Positions 1 through 6,760 of a DNA stretch of 40,357 nucleotides are shown here, in pieces. Location of the stretch: contig JAQVJP010000009.1 in assembly GCA_028695145.1 (NCBI GenBank), forward strand, positions 1-40,357, written 5' to 3'. Source of the DNA: Eubacteriales bacterium. Lineage in GTDB: Bacteria; Bacillota; Clostridia; Saccharofermentanales; UBA5734. A program made the translations under genes and the position numbers. Below the pieces are notes generated by a model. That model was not told where the DNA came from. It searched no databases and worked only from the letters and a program-made list of their open reading frames with translations. Position 1 is the stretch's first letter. Each line of letters begins with the position of its first letter.

Positions 1-53
1 TTCAAACCAATCGATTTTTCAAACATTTCTACGAAGTTAAATATTGCTTCCAT
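1..53 (-). CDS. 5' end of a gene cut by the window edge
   Basis: On the minus strand an ATG at 53-51 follows a strong GGAGGG site with normal spacing. It opens a frame that stays open to the window edge and reads MEAIFNFVEMFEKSIGL. It lies 43 bases after the stop of the XRE/S24 regulator in the same direction, so it is probably the next gene of that run. An in-frame GTG three codons upstream sits too close to the ribosome site to be preferred. Too little is visible to name a family. Confidence 0.55.
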   Translation of the reverse strand, partial: MEAIFNFVEMFEKSIGL

Positions 54-96
54 TTTGCTCACCCTCCGTTTAGATGAACAAATTATACTCCTTCTT

Positions 97-645
97 TCAC
101 GGAATTAGATAAAGAGCCCTTCTTCTTAGCTCAGTCACAACGCCTTCAATTTGATAATTAAGCAATTTCAAGTCTGGATAATCACTATTCAGAGCATGCA
201 AAACCCAAAGACCATTATAAAATTGTAGTTGTCGGACTACACGATTCCCATTAGCATCTTGAACGACATAAAATTTACCACTTCTTTTCTCATACACACG
301 CTTAACTATCAACAGATCATTAATCAAATATTTTGGCTCCATACTTGAATCTGTCACTCTATATTCAAATTTGCTCAAATTGCCAAGATCTTCGTCAGGA
401 CTACTTGTTTTTCCAAGCAGATAGTCTTTGTCAACATTAAGTATTATGCTCAAACAATGAACCATACTCATACTCGGTTCATGGATGCCATTTTCATATT
501 TAGAAATGCTACCTTTATTTATGTTCATACCAAAACGAGAATTCAACAAATCAGCACAGCTTTGCAATGTCAAGCCAGCGTCTTTACGAGCCTGCCGTAA
601 TCTGATGCCAAATTCATTATCTTCAGTATAATGATATCTCAGCAC
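97..645 (-). CDS. XRE-family helix-turn-helix regulator with S24 (LexA/CI-like) C-terminal domain
   Basis: The 182-residue protein has an N-terminal helix-turn-helix (residues about 10-75, with GSISKYENGIHEPS in the recognition region). Its C-terminal half resembles the S24 peptidase fold of LexA and phage CI repressors. The serine motif appears as DSSMEP. At the place where S24 proteases carry the catalytic lysine (usually in a VKRL-like motif) this protein has VVRQL, so arginine replaces lysine and self-cleavage is doubtful. The start is GTG, with AAGGAG seven bases upstream. It begins 14 bases after the PAP2 stop, so it is probably co-transcribed with it. By family it is a DNA-binding repressor; its targets cannot be told from the sequence, though autoregulation of this gene run is plausible. 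Confidence 0.85.
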   Translation of the reverse strand: MLRYHYTEDNEFGIRLRQARKDAGLTLQSCADLLNSRFGMNINKGSISKYENGIHEPSMSMVHCLSIILNVDKDYLLGKTSSPDEDLGNLSKFEYRVTDSSMEPKYLINDLLIVKRVYEKRSGKFYVVQDANGNRVVRQLQFYNGLWVLHALNSDYPDLKLLNYQIEGVVTELRRRALYLIP

Positions 646-659
646 AAATAATCTCCTTA

Positions 660-1355
660 TCAGGCGTTATCCTCTGTTTTTCGCAGAAGAGCCGCTGCCC
701 AGGCTAATACACTATTCCAATCAGTTGTTTTATAAACCAGCACATACATCGCTAAACACAATGGCAAAGCGAAAAACACATCATCTATTGAATGCTGCTT
801 CAAAAACACAGTTGATAATATAATTGATATCATAAGAATAAATGATACTACACGCAGCCACAAATACTTGCCGGTATTACCGGCTTTTACCAATGCGATA
901 TGCACACCGATTGAATTAAATACATGTATACTGGGGGCTACATTTGTAGGGGTATCAGCAGAATGCAGTCTGCTGATCATTGTGGTAAACAGACCCACAG
1001 CCTCAACTTCTGGTCTTAATCTGTGGCCATTTGGAAACAGCATATAAATAGTTAAGCTAATTGACATACCGATGAAGAGAAACGCACAGAGCTTATAATA
1101 ATCACTCTTAGATGTGAACAAAAACCAGACAACCGCCACAGCCACATAAGCAAACCATAAGGTATAAGGCACAATAAACGCCGGCACGAAGGGAATCAAA
1201 TCATCTAATGGCGAATGCATCCAGTAGCGAGGTACAATATTATGCTCAAGCCACATGAACCACGCCAGATAAACAAAAAAGTAGCTCAATATCCAAGCAT
1301 GTTTGTATCTGTTTATAATTGCCGCAATATTCTCGCCTGATAGATTAATATTCAA
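660..1355 (-). CDS. PAP2-superfamily membrane phosphatase
   Basis: A 231-residue membrane protein with about six hydrophobic segments. Two motifs of the PAP2 acid phosphatase/lipid phosphatase family are present: APSIHVFNS (the PSxH motif) and STVFLKQHSIDD (a form of the SRxxxxxHxxxD motif with the nucleophile histidine and its aspartate partner). The usual arginine of that motif is replaced in STVFLKQHS, as is common in the inositol-phosphorylceramide-synthase-like branch. The likely reaction is dephosphorylation or head-group exchange on a lipid phosphate at the outer face of the membrane. The start codon overlaps the stop of the upstream hydrolase by four bases (ATGA), which indicates translational coupling. 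The substrate is unknown. Confidence 0.85.
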   Translation of the reverse strand: MNINLSGENIAAIINRYKHAWILSYFFVYLAWFMWLEHNIVPRYWMHSPLDDLIPFVPAFIVPYTLWFAYVAVAVVWFLFTSKSDYYKLCAFLFIGMSISLTIYMLFPNGHRLRPEVEAVGLFTTMISRLHSADTPTNVAPSIHVFNSIGVHIALVKAGNTGKYLWLRVVSFILMISIILSTVFLKQHSIDDVFFALPLCLAMYVLVYKTTDWNSVLAWAAALLRKTEDNA

Positions 1356-1906
1356 GAAACATCCTCCGATTTTTTCACTCCCAACTTATCATACATATAC
1401 TTGAGAGCATACTCATGTCCTTGATGATCAAATGACGCCACAAGATCAGGACTGCAGATTAACTTCAATCCGCGGCCAATATTCGCAGCATGATTATACA
1501 AACCAATTGCGTTTTGCAATACACAAATATCAGTTGTTACTCCAGCCAGCTCAATCTGATCATACTGTCGTACAATCCAGTCAATATCCGTATGATCAAG
1601 CATGTAAGAGCCTTTTGTAATAGTTTCGAGTTTGGGTTCAAATTCATTAAGCCTGCCAAACAGCGCCCAGCCCTCAGTGTTCTCAAGGCAATGAACAGCA
1701 AAAGCCTCCCCTTCAGGGTGATCATGCCATTCATCTTCTCTATGTGTATCAAGAGTACATAACACGTCAGCCCCGCGTTCGAGATAACTCTCAGCTCTGC
1801 TAACCAATGCCTGCTCCAGATTCTCTGCCGGTTTACCTGCCGTTAAGCGGCCGTCAGCCGCTACAAAATCTGTCTGATAATCAATAATCAGCAGTAGCTT
1901 GTTCAT
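1352..1906 (-). CDS. Isochorismatase-fold cysteine hydrolase, probable nicotinamidase
   Basis: The chosen ATG (1906) gives 184 residues starting MNKLLLIIDYQTDF and has GGGGGAAA just upstream; the longer open frame upstream lacks a better site. The triad of the family is visible: Asp in IDYQTDF, Lys in ITKGSY and Cys in GVTTDICV, the last with the typical cis-peptide VTT before it. A DTHREDEWHDHPEG stretch matches the metal-binding region of nicotinamidases, and HCLENTEGW matches their substrate-side loop. The expected reaction is nicotinamide to nicotinate plus ammonia in NAD salvage. Other amidases of the fold cannot be excluded. It heads a tightly packed run with the PAP2 phosphatase, the XRE/S24 regulator and the gene at the left edge. 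Confidence 0.85.
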   Translation of the reverse strand: MNKLLLIIDYQTDFVAADGRLTAGKPAENLEQALVSRAESYLERGADVLCTLDTHREDEWHDHPEGEAFAVHCLENTEGWALFGRLNEFEPKLETITKGSYMLDHTDIDWIVRQYDQIELAGVTTDICVLQNAIGLYNHAANIGRGLKLICSPDLVASFDHQGHEYALKYMYDKLGVKKSEDVS

Positions 1907-2015
1907 AACATTTCCCCCAGTCTCTAAACTCCACCAAACGGCAGACAAGACATAATCTTTAACAGAATGATTTTAACATTTTACCTAAATAAATAACAGC
2001 ACAAGGGCAACAAAA

Positions 2016-2861
2016 TTACATTTTTCGTATTCTGCTGTGTTTAACTTTTTGCTCACCTTTATCCACAGGCGCAGGTATTTGATCATTTATCGCTGATACT
2101 TTGCAAACAACAACAGCAACCGAACCTCCAACTTCAGCAAGCATTTCTTCAATTAAATCAGAAACACCGGAAAAAGCTCCCAGCTCGCCAAGTTTTGCCT
2201 CCAGTTCAAATCCGTCTACTTTTTCCGAAAAATTCCTACCGGCAATAATGATAATATCACCAATCTGAAGAGGCATACGATTCAGGTTCTGTGGAATAAT
2301 CCTGCCTTCATGTGCACGATAACCCAAATGAGTATCTTGAGCACTGTTTTCAATTGGACTCGTAATTTTGTAAAGCTTATCAGCTCTAAATAAAAATATA
2401 TCACTATTACCAAGACTGTATGTATATGCTACATCGTCTTCTATGAGCAGCCACGACAAACCTGTTCCTGCACGCAAACCATAGTATGCAGCAAGCTGTT
2501 GACGTACGGCGTGATCAGCGTTTTCACTTATTCTGTCTGCAAGATCGGCAAAATCATAATCATCTCTCGCATACTCACCGATATACTTATTGACATCATA
2601 AAGCACCGACTGCAGTGCGGTCATAGCTGCTATACTACCGGCAGCAGGATTACCAACACCATGAGCCGCGCCATAAATCTGAACAGGCATATCACAGGAT
2701 TTATTAATGATATTCGTTAGATTATTACTTTGAGAAGTCTCGTCCTCCCTGTCAAGACATCCTGAAATATCATCAACAATAAGTGCCGCCGCCTCAGTTA
2801 GTTTATTACTTCTTTGCTTAATAATCGAGGTTGTCAAAATTTTCGCTATCATGAGAGACAT
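2016..2861 (-). CDS. PP2C-like protein lacking metal ligands (pseudophosphatase candidate)
   Basis: The 281-residue protein follows the layout of PP2C serine/threonine phosphatases. A YGAAHGVGNPAAGS stretch (residues 63-76) sits where the family has aDGMGG. TYSLGNSDIFLFRADKLYKIT-like sequence (about 147-167) matches the GDSR-y-L block, and QIGDIIIIAGRN (199-210) matches the GDxLLLxSDG block. In each the acidic metal ligand is changed: DG to HG, GDS to GNS, SDG to GRN, and GGS replaces the final DN. Catalysis is therefore unlikely and a binding or scaffold role more likely. No good Shine-Dalgarno precedes the first ATG, and a TGATAAAAT extended -10-like sequence overlaps it, so the ATG at 2852 is an alternative start. 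It is divergent from the DUF4956 gene. Confidence 0.6.
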   Translation of the reverse strand: MSLMIAKILTTSIIKQRSNKLTEAAALIVDDISGCLDREDETSQSNNLTNIINKSCDMPVQIYGAAHGVGNPAAGSIAAMTALQSVLYDVNKYIGEYARDDYDFADLADRISENADHAVRQQLAAYYGLRAGTGLSWLLIEDDVAYTYSLGNSDIFLFRADKLYKITSPIENSAQDTHLGYRAHEGRIIPQNLNRMPLQIGDIIIIAGRNFSEKVDGFELEAKLGELGAFSGVSDLIEEMLAEVGGSVAVVVCKVSAINDQIPAPVDKGEQKVKHSRIRKM

Positions 2862-3000
2862 TTTATCATATATCTATTTCTTGTTGCCCAATCAAGATAA
2901 AACAATATACAATAAAGACAGATTTTTTACACATTTTCTACTGTTTTAAAATTTACTTTCAAAACATATGTGTATAAACAAATATATGGATCGGGGAATT

Positions 3001-3609
3001 ATGAAGCCAGATGATTTGATAAATCTAATTGTTACACTTACATATGCCTCTATTGCCGGTGGCCTGGTATTTGTTGCCTTCAGGTATTATTATCGTGGAT
3101 TACCAATCAGCTCAGAACTTGATGTATCACTTATACCTGCATCTGTATTATCTGCGTTTCTTTTCACACAGTTTTCAATCTGGCCTGGTCTTTCGATTCT
3201 TCTTGTAGTAATATTCGGAGCAATTCATTTTCGTACAGTTATTAAGGAACCGGCCGATGCCGTTTTTGTTTTCTGGTCAATCATCAGTGGTATCATGACA
3301 GGATCTGGCTATCGCTTCTCTACCATATTATTTAATCTTGCCATTCTTCTTGGCGGAGTTATTGTCTTAATGATCAGACAAGATCTTGGCAGCTATTTAC
3401 TGATTATCAGCTATCACCCAAGTGTTGAAAAAAAACTGATGGACAAAATTTCTCCTTTGCAGGCAACAGTTCAAGAAATGTCTGAAGCAAACTCCAGGCG
3501 CGACATGACACTAAAACTATCAGCCAAAAATATCGATTTAGAGCTTATTGATCAATTGTCAGAAATGGATGGTGTTTATCAAGCTCTGATAATGCATAGT
3601 AATTATTAG
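3001..3609 (+). CDS. DUF4956-family membrane protein
   Basis: The chosen ATG follows GGGGA closely and gives 202 residues; in-frame ATGs at 2968 and 2986 have no ribosome site. Three or four hydrophobic segments occupy the first 130 residues. They contain the family-like block HFRTVIKEPADAVFVFWSI followed by a glycine-rich SGIMTGSGYR stretch. The C-terminal 70 residues are soluble and resemble a small ferredoxin-like regulatory fold. DUF4956 proteins elsewhere often sit beside polyphosphate polymerase (VTC-like) and CotH genes, but neither is present here. The function is unknown. A DUF3048 lipoprotein follows 76 bases downstream behind what looks like its own promoter. Confidence 0.75.
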   Translation: MKPDDLINLIVTLTYASIAGGLVFVAFRYYYRGLPISSELDVSLIPASVLSAFLFTQFSIWPGLSILLVVIFGAIHFRTVIKEPADAVFVFWSIISGIMTGSGYRFSTILFNLAILLGGVIVLMIRQDLGSYLLIISYHPSVEKKLMDKISPLQATVQEMSEANSRRDMTLKLSAKNIDLELIDQLSEMDGVYQALIMHSNY

Positions 3610-3637
3610 TTTAGTAATCATTAGTCTGTGGCAACTA

Positions 3638-3646
3638 TGATATAAT
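3638..3646 (+). promoter_or_regulatory. Extended -10 promoter for the DUF3048 gene
   Basis: TGATATAAT, a perfect extended -10 element, lies 40 bases upstream of the DUF3048 start codon. No convincing -35 is seen at 17 bases, which is usual for extended -10 promoters. Confidence 0.45.
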
Positions 3647-3685
3647 TTTTTCAGCTCATAAATTCAGGGGAAAAAGGGGTTAATT

Positions 3686-4870
3686 ATGAGAAACAAATCA
3701 GACAACACACGTTCAGAACAAAATAGTTATATCTTAAACCATCGCAAAAATCTCTTTATAGTTTTAATTCTGGCTATAATAGTAATAGCGATAGCTTTTT
3801 TCGCGGTCAGTTCTTGTTCAGGCAAATCTAACAAAACGTCAGAGACCACTTTTGAAACAGAAGCTTCAACTACTACGGTAGAAGCTACTACCACTGCTGC
3901 AACAACTACTGAACCGCAGCCAACACCCGAGCCGGAAGGATCTGCTAATAGATTTACCGGACTTCCACTTGAAGATGAGGCCATTAAGGATGATCGACCG
4001 GTAGCCCTAATGATAAACAATGTCAAAGTCGCAAATCCGCATATAGGTGTAGGCCAGGCAGATTTGGTTTTCGAAATGGAAGTAGAAGGTGGTCTAACCA
4101 GAATGATGGCATATTATGCCAGTGCCTCCTTAGTTCCAGAAACCGGTTCAATTCGCAGCTGCCGTCATGATTTTATTGATCTGGCAGGTGGTTTCGATGC
4201 TGTACCGGTACATGTAGGGGGCTCATATGCCGCTAATAATCAGTTTGCAGCCCAAGATACCGAGCATCTTGATGCTGGGGTTCTTCCGAACACATTCTGG
4301 CGAGATCAGGATTGGAAGGTCAATCGTGGTTATGAACATAGTGTCAGAACAGAGGGCAGTCGACTGCTCGAAGCAATGACAAAAATGAATATAAGGATGG
4401 AAATCAAAGAAGACTATGCCAAGCCTTTTGAGTTTAGTGACAGCTATGATGTTACAGCCGCCGGTGATATAGCCGCAGCTGAAGTAGTCATACCTCTAAC
4501 AAGATCAAGTAGAACCACCGTCACATATGATGAAACAGAACAAGCTTACACCAAAACTCAACATGGAGCAGTGCAAGCTGATTTCAAAGACGGCAAACCT
4601 TATCTTTTTACGAACGTCTTGATTCTTCAGGCACCGGTCACAAGCTATACCGGATCTGATATTCTACGAGAAATAGATCTGACCGGTGGAAATGGTTATT
4701 ACATCAGCGGTGGTCAAGCCACAAAAATTAAATGGCAAAAAGGTGCCACCTATGATCGTTTCCAATTTACACGAGAAGATGGATCTTCAATCGAATTCAA
4801 CAAAGGCAAATTTTATATAGCCGTTATATACACTGGAGGAACACCTGAGTTTTCCGCGGAGTTGAACTAA
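3686..4870 (+). CDS. DUF3048 (YerB-type) probable lipoprotein
   Basis: The 394-residue protein starts with a basic cytoplasmic segment, then a hydrophobic stretch (about 23-40) ending in VSSC with Cys44. That fits a lipoprotein signal, although the N-terminal leader is long for one. A Thr/Glu/Pro-rich linker (about 50-85) follows, typical of wall-spanning spacers. The rest is DUF3048: RPVALMINN, a GQADLVFEMEVEGG block, TGSIRSCRHDF and VHVGGS. The family is widespread in Firmicutes; B. subtilis YerB is a member and no reaction is established. AAAGGGG lies six bases before the ATG. It converges on smpB with about 30 bases between them and no visible terminator. Confidence 0.88.
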   Translation: MRNKSDNTRSEQNSYILNHRKNLFIVLILAIIVIAIAFFAVSSCSGKSNKTSETTFETEASTTTVEATTTAATTTEPQPTPEPEGSANRFTGLPLEDEAIKDDRPVALMINNVKVANPHIGVGQADLVFEMEVEGGLTRMMAYYASASLVPETGSIRSCRHDFIDLAGGFDAVPVHVGGSYAANNQFAAQDTEHLDAGVLPNTFWRDQDWKVNRGYEHSVRTEGSRLLEAMTKMNIRMEIKEDYAKPFEFSDSYDVTAAGDIAAAEVVIPLTRSSRTTVTYDETEQAYTKTQHGAVQADFKDGKPYLFTNVLILQAPVTSYTGSDILREIDLTGGNGYYISGGQATKIKWQKGATYDRFQFTREDGSSIEFNKGKFYIAVIYTGGTPEFSAELN

Positions 4871-4901
4871 CCATCACGCCTATATATGACCCAGAATTAT
4901 T

Positions 4902-5381
4902 CTAAGATTCACCTCTTCGGCCGCTGTCTTTGAGACGGCGGTCGATTTCTCTTTTTGCCTGTTTCTGTGCTTCTGATTGACGTTTATCGTATTGCTTTTT
5001 ACCTCTTGCCAGACTAACTTCAATTTTTACTCTGCCATTTTTGAAATATACCTTTGTAGGTACAAGCGTAAGTCCCTGCTGTTTGATTATGCCATATAGT
5101 CTGTTAATCTCTCTTTTATGCATTAACAGACGTCTGCTTCTCAACGGGTCAGCATTGTAACGATTTCCCTGTTCATAATGACTGATATGCATACCATAAA
5201 CAAACAGCTCTCCACTGGTAATACCAGCATAGCTCTCTTTAAGATTCACCTTACCTTGCCTAATAGATTTAACTTCAGTGCCGGTTAGTTCAATTCCTGC
5301 CTCCATGCGTTCTTCTATATGGTAATCATGATAAGCTTTACGATTTTCTGCTACTAATTTAATCCCTTTATCTTGTGCCAT
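4902..5381 (-). CDS. smpB: SsrA-binding protein SmpB
   Basis: 159 residues, the normal length. SmpB binds tmRNA and delivers it to stalled ribosomes for trans-translation. The family blocks are clear: [20 protein letters not shown] near the N-terminus, [20 protein letters not shown] in the core, and the lysine/arginine-rich tail (about 128-159) that becomes helical in the decoding centre. No tmRNA gene is recognisable in the flanks. The ribosome site is weak (GAGAG). It lies downstream of tsaD in the same direction but is separated by a 271-base gap containing DnaA-box-like repeats, so it probably has its own promoter. Confidence 0.97.
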   Translation of the reverse strand: MAQDKGIKLVAENRKAYHDYHIEERMEAGIELTGTEVKSIRQGKVNLKESYAGITSGELFVYGMHISHYEQGNRYNADPLRSRRLLMHKREINRLYGIIKQQGLTLVPTKVYFKNGRVKIEVSLARGKKQYDKRQSEAQKQAKREIDRRLKDSGRRGES

Positions 5382-5436
5382 AAGTAATTACTCTCTTTCA
5401 ATTTGCCAATCTCATTCTCGCAAAATAATGTTGATA

Positions 5437-5460
5437 AGCCAGATCTATCTACTTCTGGCT
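5437..5460. repeat. 7-bp perfect inverted repeat between smpB and tsaD
   Basis: AGCCAGA (5437-5443) and TCTGGCT (5454-5460) form a perfect inverted repeat around a 10-base loop. No T-run follows on either strand, so it is not a standard intrinsic terminator. It lies next to the first DnaA-box-like sequence. Confidence 0.5.
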
Positions 5461-5466
5461 ATTTGT

Positions 5467-5599
5467 ATATTCACACAGTTATGCACACTATCCACATAGT
5501 TATCCACACACTTTTCACTATTAACATCCTTGTAACACCGATTTTACAAGGATTGTCGTGTTTTGTCGAATTTTGTCCACAATTACTACTTGTGAATAT
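5467..5599. promoter_or_regulatory. Cluster of DnaA-box-like sequences
   Basis: Compared with TTATNCACA, the gap between smpB and tsaD holds two perfect boxes: TTATGCACA (5479-5487) and TTATCCACA (5500-5508). It also has four with one mismatch: ATATTCACA (5467-5475), CTATCCACA (5488-5496), TTGTCCACA (5573-5581) and an inverted TGTGAATAT (5591-5599). The first four run in the same direction with starts 12, 9 and 12 bases apart. Six such sites in 133 bases is far above chance. No dnaA, dnaN or rpmH lies nearby, so a titration or regulatory cluster is more likely than the main origin. Confidence 0.6.
5526..5553. repeat. 10-bp perfect inverted repeat inside the DnaA-box region
   Basis: ATCCTTGTAA (5526-5535) and TTACAAGGAT (5544-5553) are exact reverse complements around an eight-base spacer. 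No T-run follows on either strand. It could be a protein-binding operator or a weak hairpin at the end of the tsaD transcript. Confidence 0.6.
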
Positions 5600-5652
5600 T
5601 CCACAGACAAGCCATGAATATTCATTATTTATGCATGTTAGCCAATGCAAGA

Positions 5653-6687
5653 TTACAACTCAAGGCTCGCAACAGCATTCAGGGACATATCCGATGTCCC
5701 TCTTTTTTTCCATGTATAATAGCCTGCAGAAGCTATCATAGCAGCGTTATCGGTACATAAATTAAGCGGAGGGAATGTCAACATCAACCCTCTGTCAGCC
5801 GATGCCAGCGTCATTGACCGCCGCAGTGCGCTGTTAGCGGAAACACCTCCAGCGAGTACCAATCGTTTAATATTTAGTTGGTCAGCGGCCTCCATTGTAT
5901 GTGATGTAAGAACATCGACAATCGCATGTTGGTAAGTCGCAGCAAAATCCTGCAGAGAAATAATATCCATCCACGATTTCTGTTCACGCTGAGCTTGTTG
6001 CTGTAATTTATTAAGCTGATTAAGAGCTGCCGTTTTCAGTCCGCTAAATGAAAAATCAAGACTATTATCAAAATGCGTTCTCGGTAGAGGAAAAGCATCA
6101 ACCCGCCCACCGATTGCTGCTTTATCCATCAGAGGCCCCCCGGGATAGCCAAGGCCAACAGCTCTCGACAGCTTATCAAAAGCCTCACCAGCCGCGTCAT
6201 CTCTTGTTCTTGCTATTACCTCATACTCATCGTAATCTCGGACAATCACAAGATGACTGTGAGCTCCCGACACTACAAGACATAGAAAAGGTGGTTCAAG
6301 TTCTTGATCAGCAAGATAATTCGCAGCAATATGTCCGGCAATATGCTGTACACCAACAAGCGGTTTACCACTGGCATAAGCCAGACCTTTTGCCGCTGAC
6401 AAGCCAACAAGCAGGGCACCAACAAGGCCTGGTCCATATGTAACAGCTACCGCGTCTATATCCGTTAGTTTAACTTTTGCTTGTTCAAGAGCCTGGTCTA
6501 TAACTGGAAGTATCGCTTCTACATGCATACGCGAGGCAATTTCAGGAACAACGCCGCCAAACTGACGATGAAAATCTGCTTGTGACGCAACTATATCAGA
6601 CAGAATATCTCTGCCGTTTGCAACAACAGCTGCTGCAGTTTCATCACATGATGATTCAATTCCAAGTATCAGTTTTCTGTCAGTCAT
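5653..6687 (-). CDS. tsaD: tRNA N6-adenosine threonylcarbamoyltransferase TsaD
   Basis: 344 residues of the Kae1/Qri7/TsaD family, which transfers threonylcarbamoyl to A37 of ANN-decoding tRNAs together with TsaB and TsaE. Visible landmarks are GIESSCDETAAAVV at the N-terminus, the metal-binding histidines in HIAGHIAAN, the DKLSRAVGLGYPGGP block and LAGGVSANSALR near the C-terminus. GGAG lies seven bases before the ATG. It follows uppP by 73 bases in the same direction. The last codons carry a hairpin plus T-run that would act as a terminator on the opposite strand. Confidence 0.97.
   Translation of the reverse strand: MTDRKLILGIESSCDETAAAVVANGRDILSDIVASQADFHRQFGGVVPEIASRMHVEAILPVIDQALEQAKVKLTDIDAVAVTYGPGLVGALLVGLSAAKGLAYASGKPLVGVQHIAGHIAANYLADQELEPPFLCLVVSGAHSHLVIVRDYDEYEVIARTRDDAAGEAFDKLSRAVGLGYPGGPLMDKAAIGGRVDAFPLPRTHFDNSLDFSFSGLKTAALNQLNKLQQQAQREQKSWMDIISLQDFAATYQHAIVDVLTSHTMEAADQLNIKRLVLAGGVSANSALRRSMTLASADRGLMLTFPPLNLCTDNAAMIASAGYYTWKKRGTSDMSLNAVASLEL
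5681..5709 (+). terminator. Intrinsic terminator on the plus strand, inside the tsaD 3' end
   Basis: AGGGACAT (5681-5688) and ATGTCCCT (5694-5701) make a perfect 8-bp stem with a five-base loop, followed after one C by seven T residues. This is a textbook Rho-independent terminator for plus-strand transcription, yet the only gene here is tsaD on the minus strand. It could end an RNA that starts in the 5382-5652 gap, or block antisense transcription into tsaD. Confidence 0.6.
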
Positions 6688-6760
6688 TTACACACTCCAA
6701 AAAGCATATCATTTTCTAAGTTAATTGATTTTTTACTATTTATTAATTCTCTTTGCCTGA

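Noticed and set aside
97-645. A prophage boundary at the left end because of the CI-like repressor
   Set aside because: No integrase, attachment-site repeat or phage structural gene is visible; the neighbours are metabolic genes.
5467-5599. The DnaA-box cluster as the chromosomal origin oriC
   Set aside because: No dnaA, dnaN, rpmH or gidA-type genes are near, and no clear AT-rich unwinding element with DnaA-trio repeats was recognised; a secondary cluster fits better.
5403-5741. Open frame of 112 codons on the plus strand between smpB and tsaD
   Set aside because: It runs through the DnaA-box repeats and the plus-strand terminator into the tsaD antisense strand, has no ribosome site and resembles no protein.
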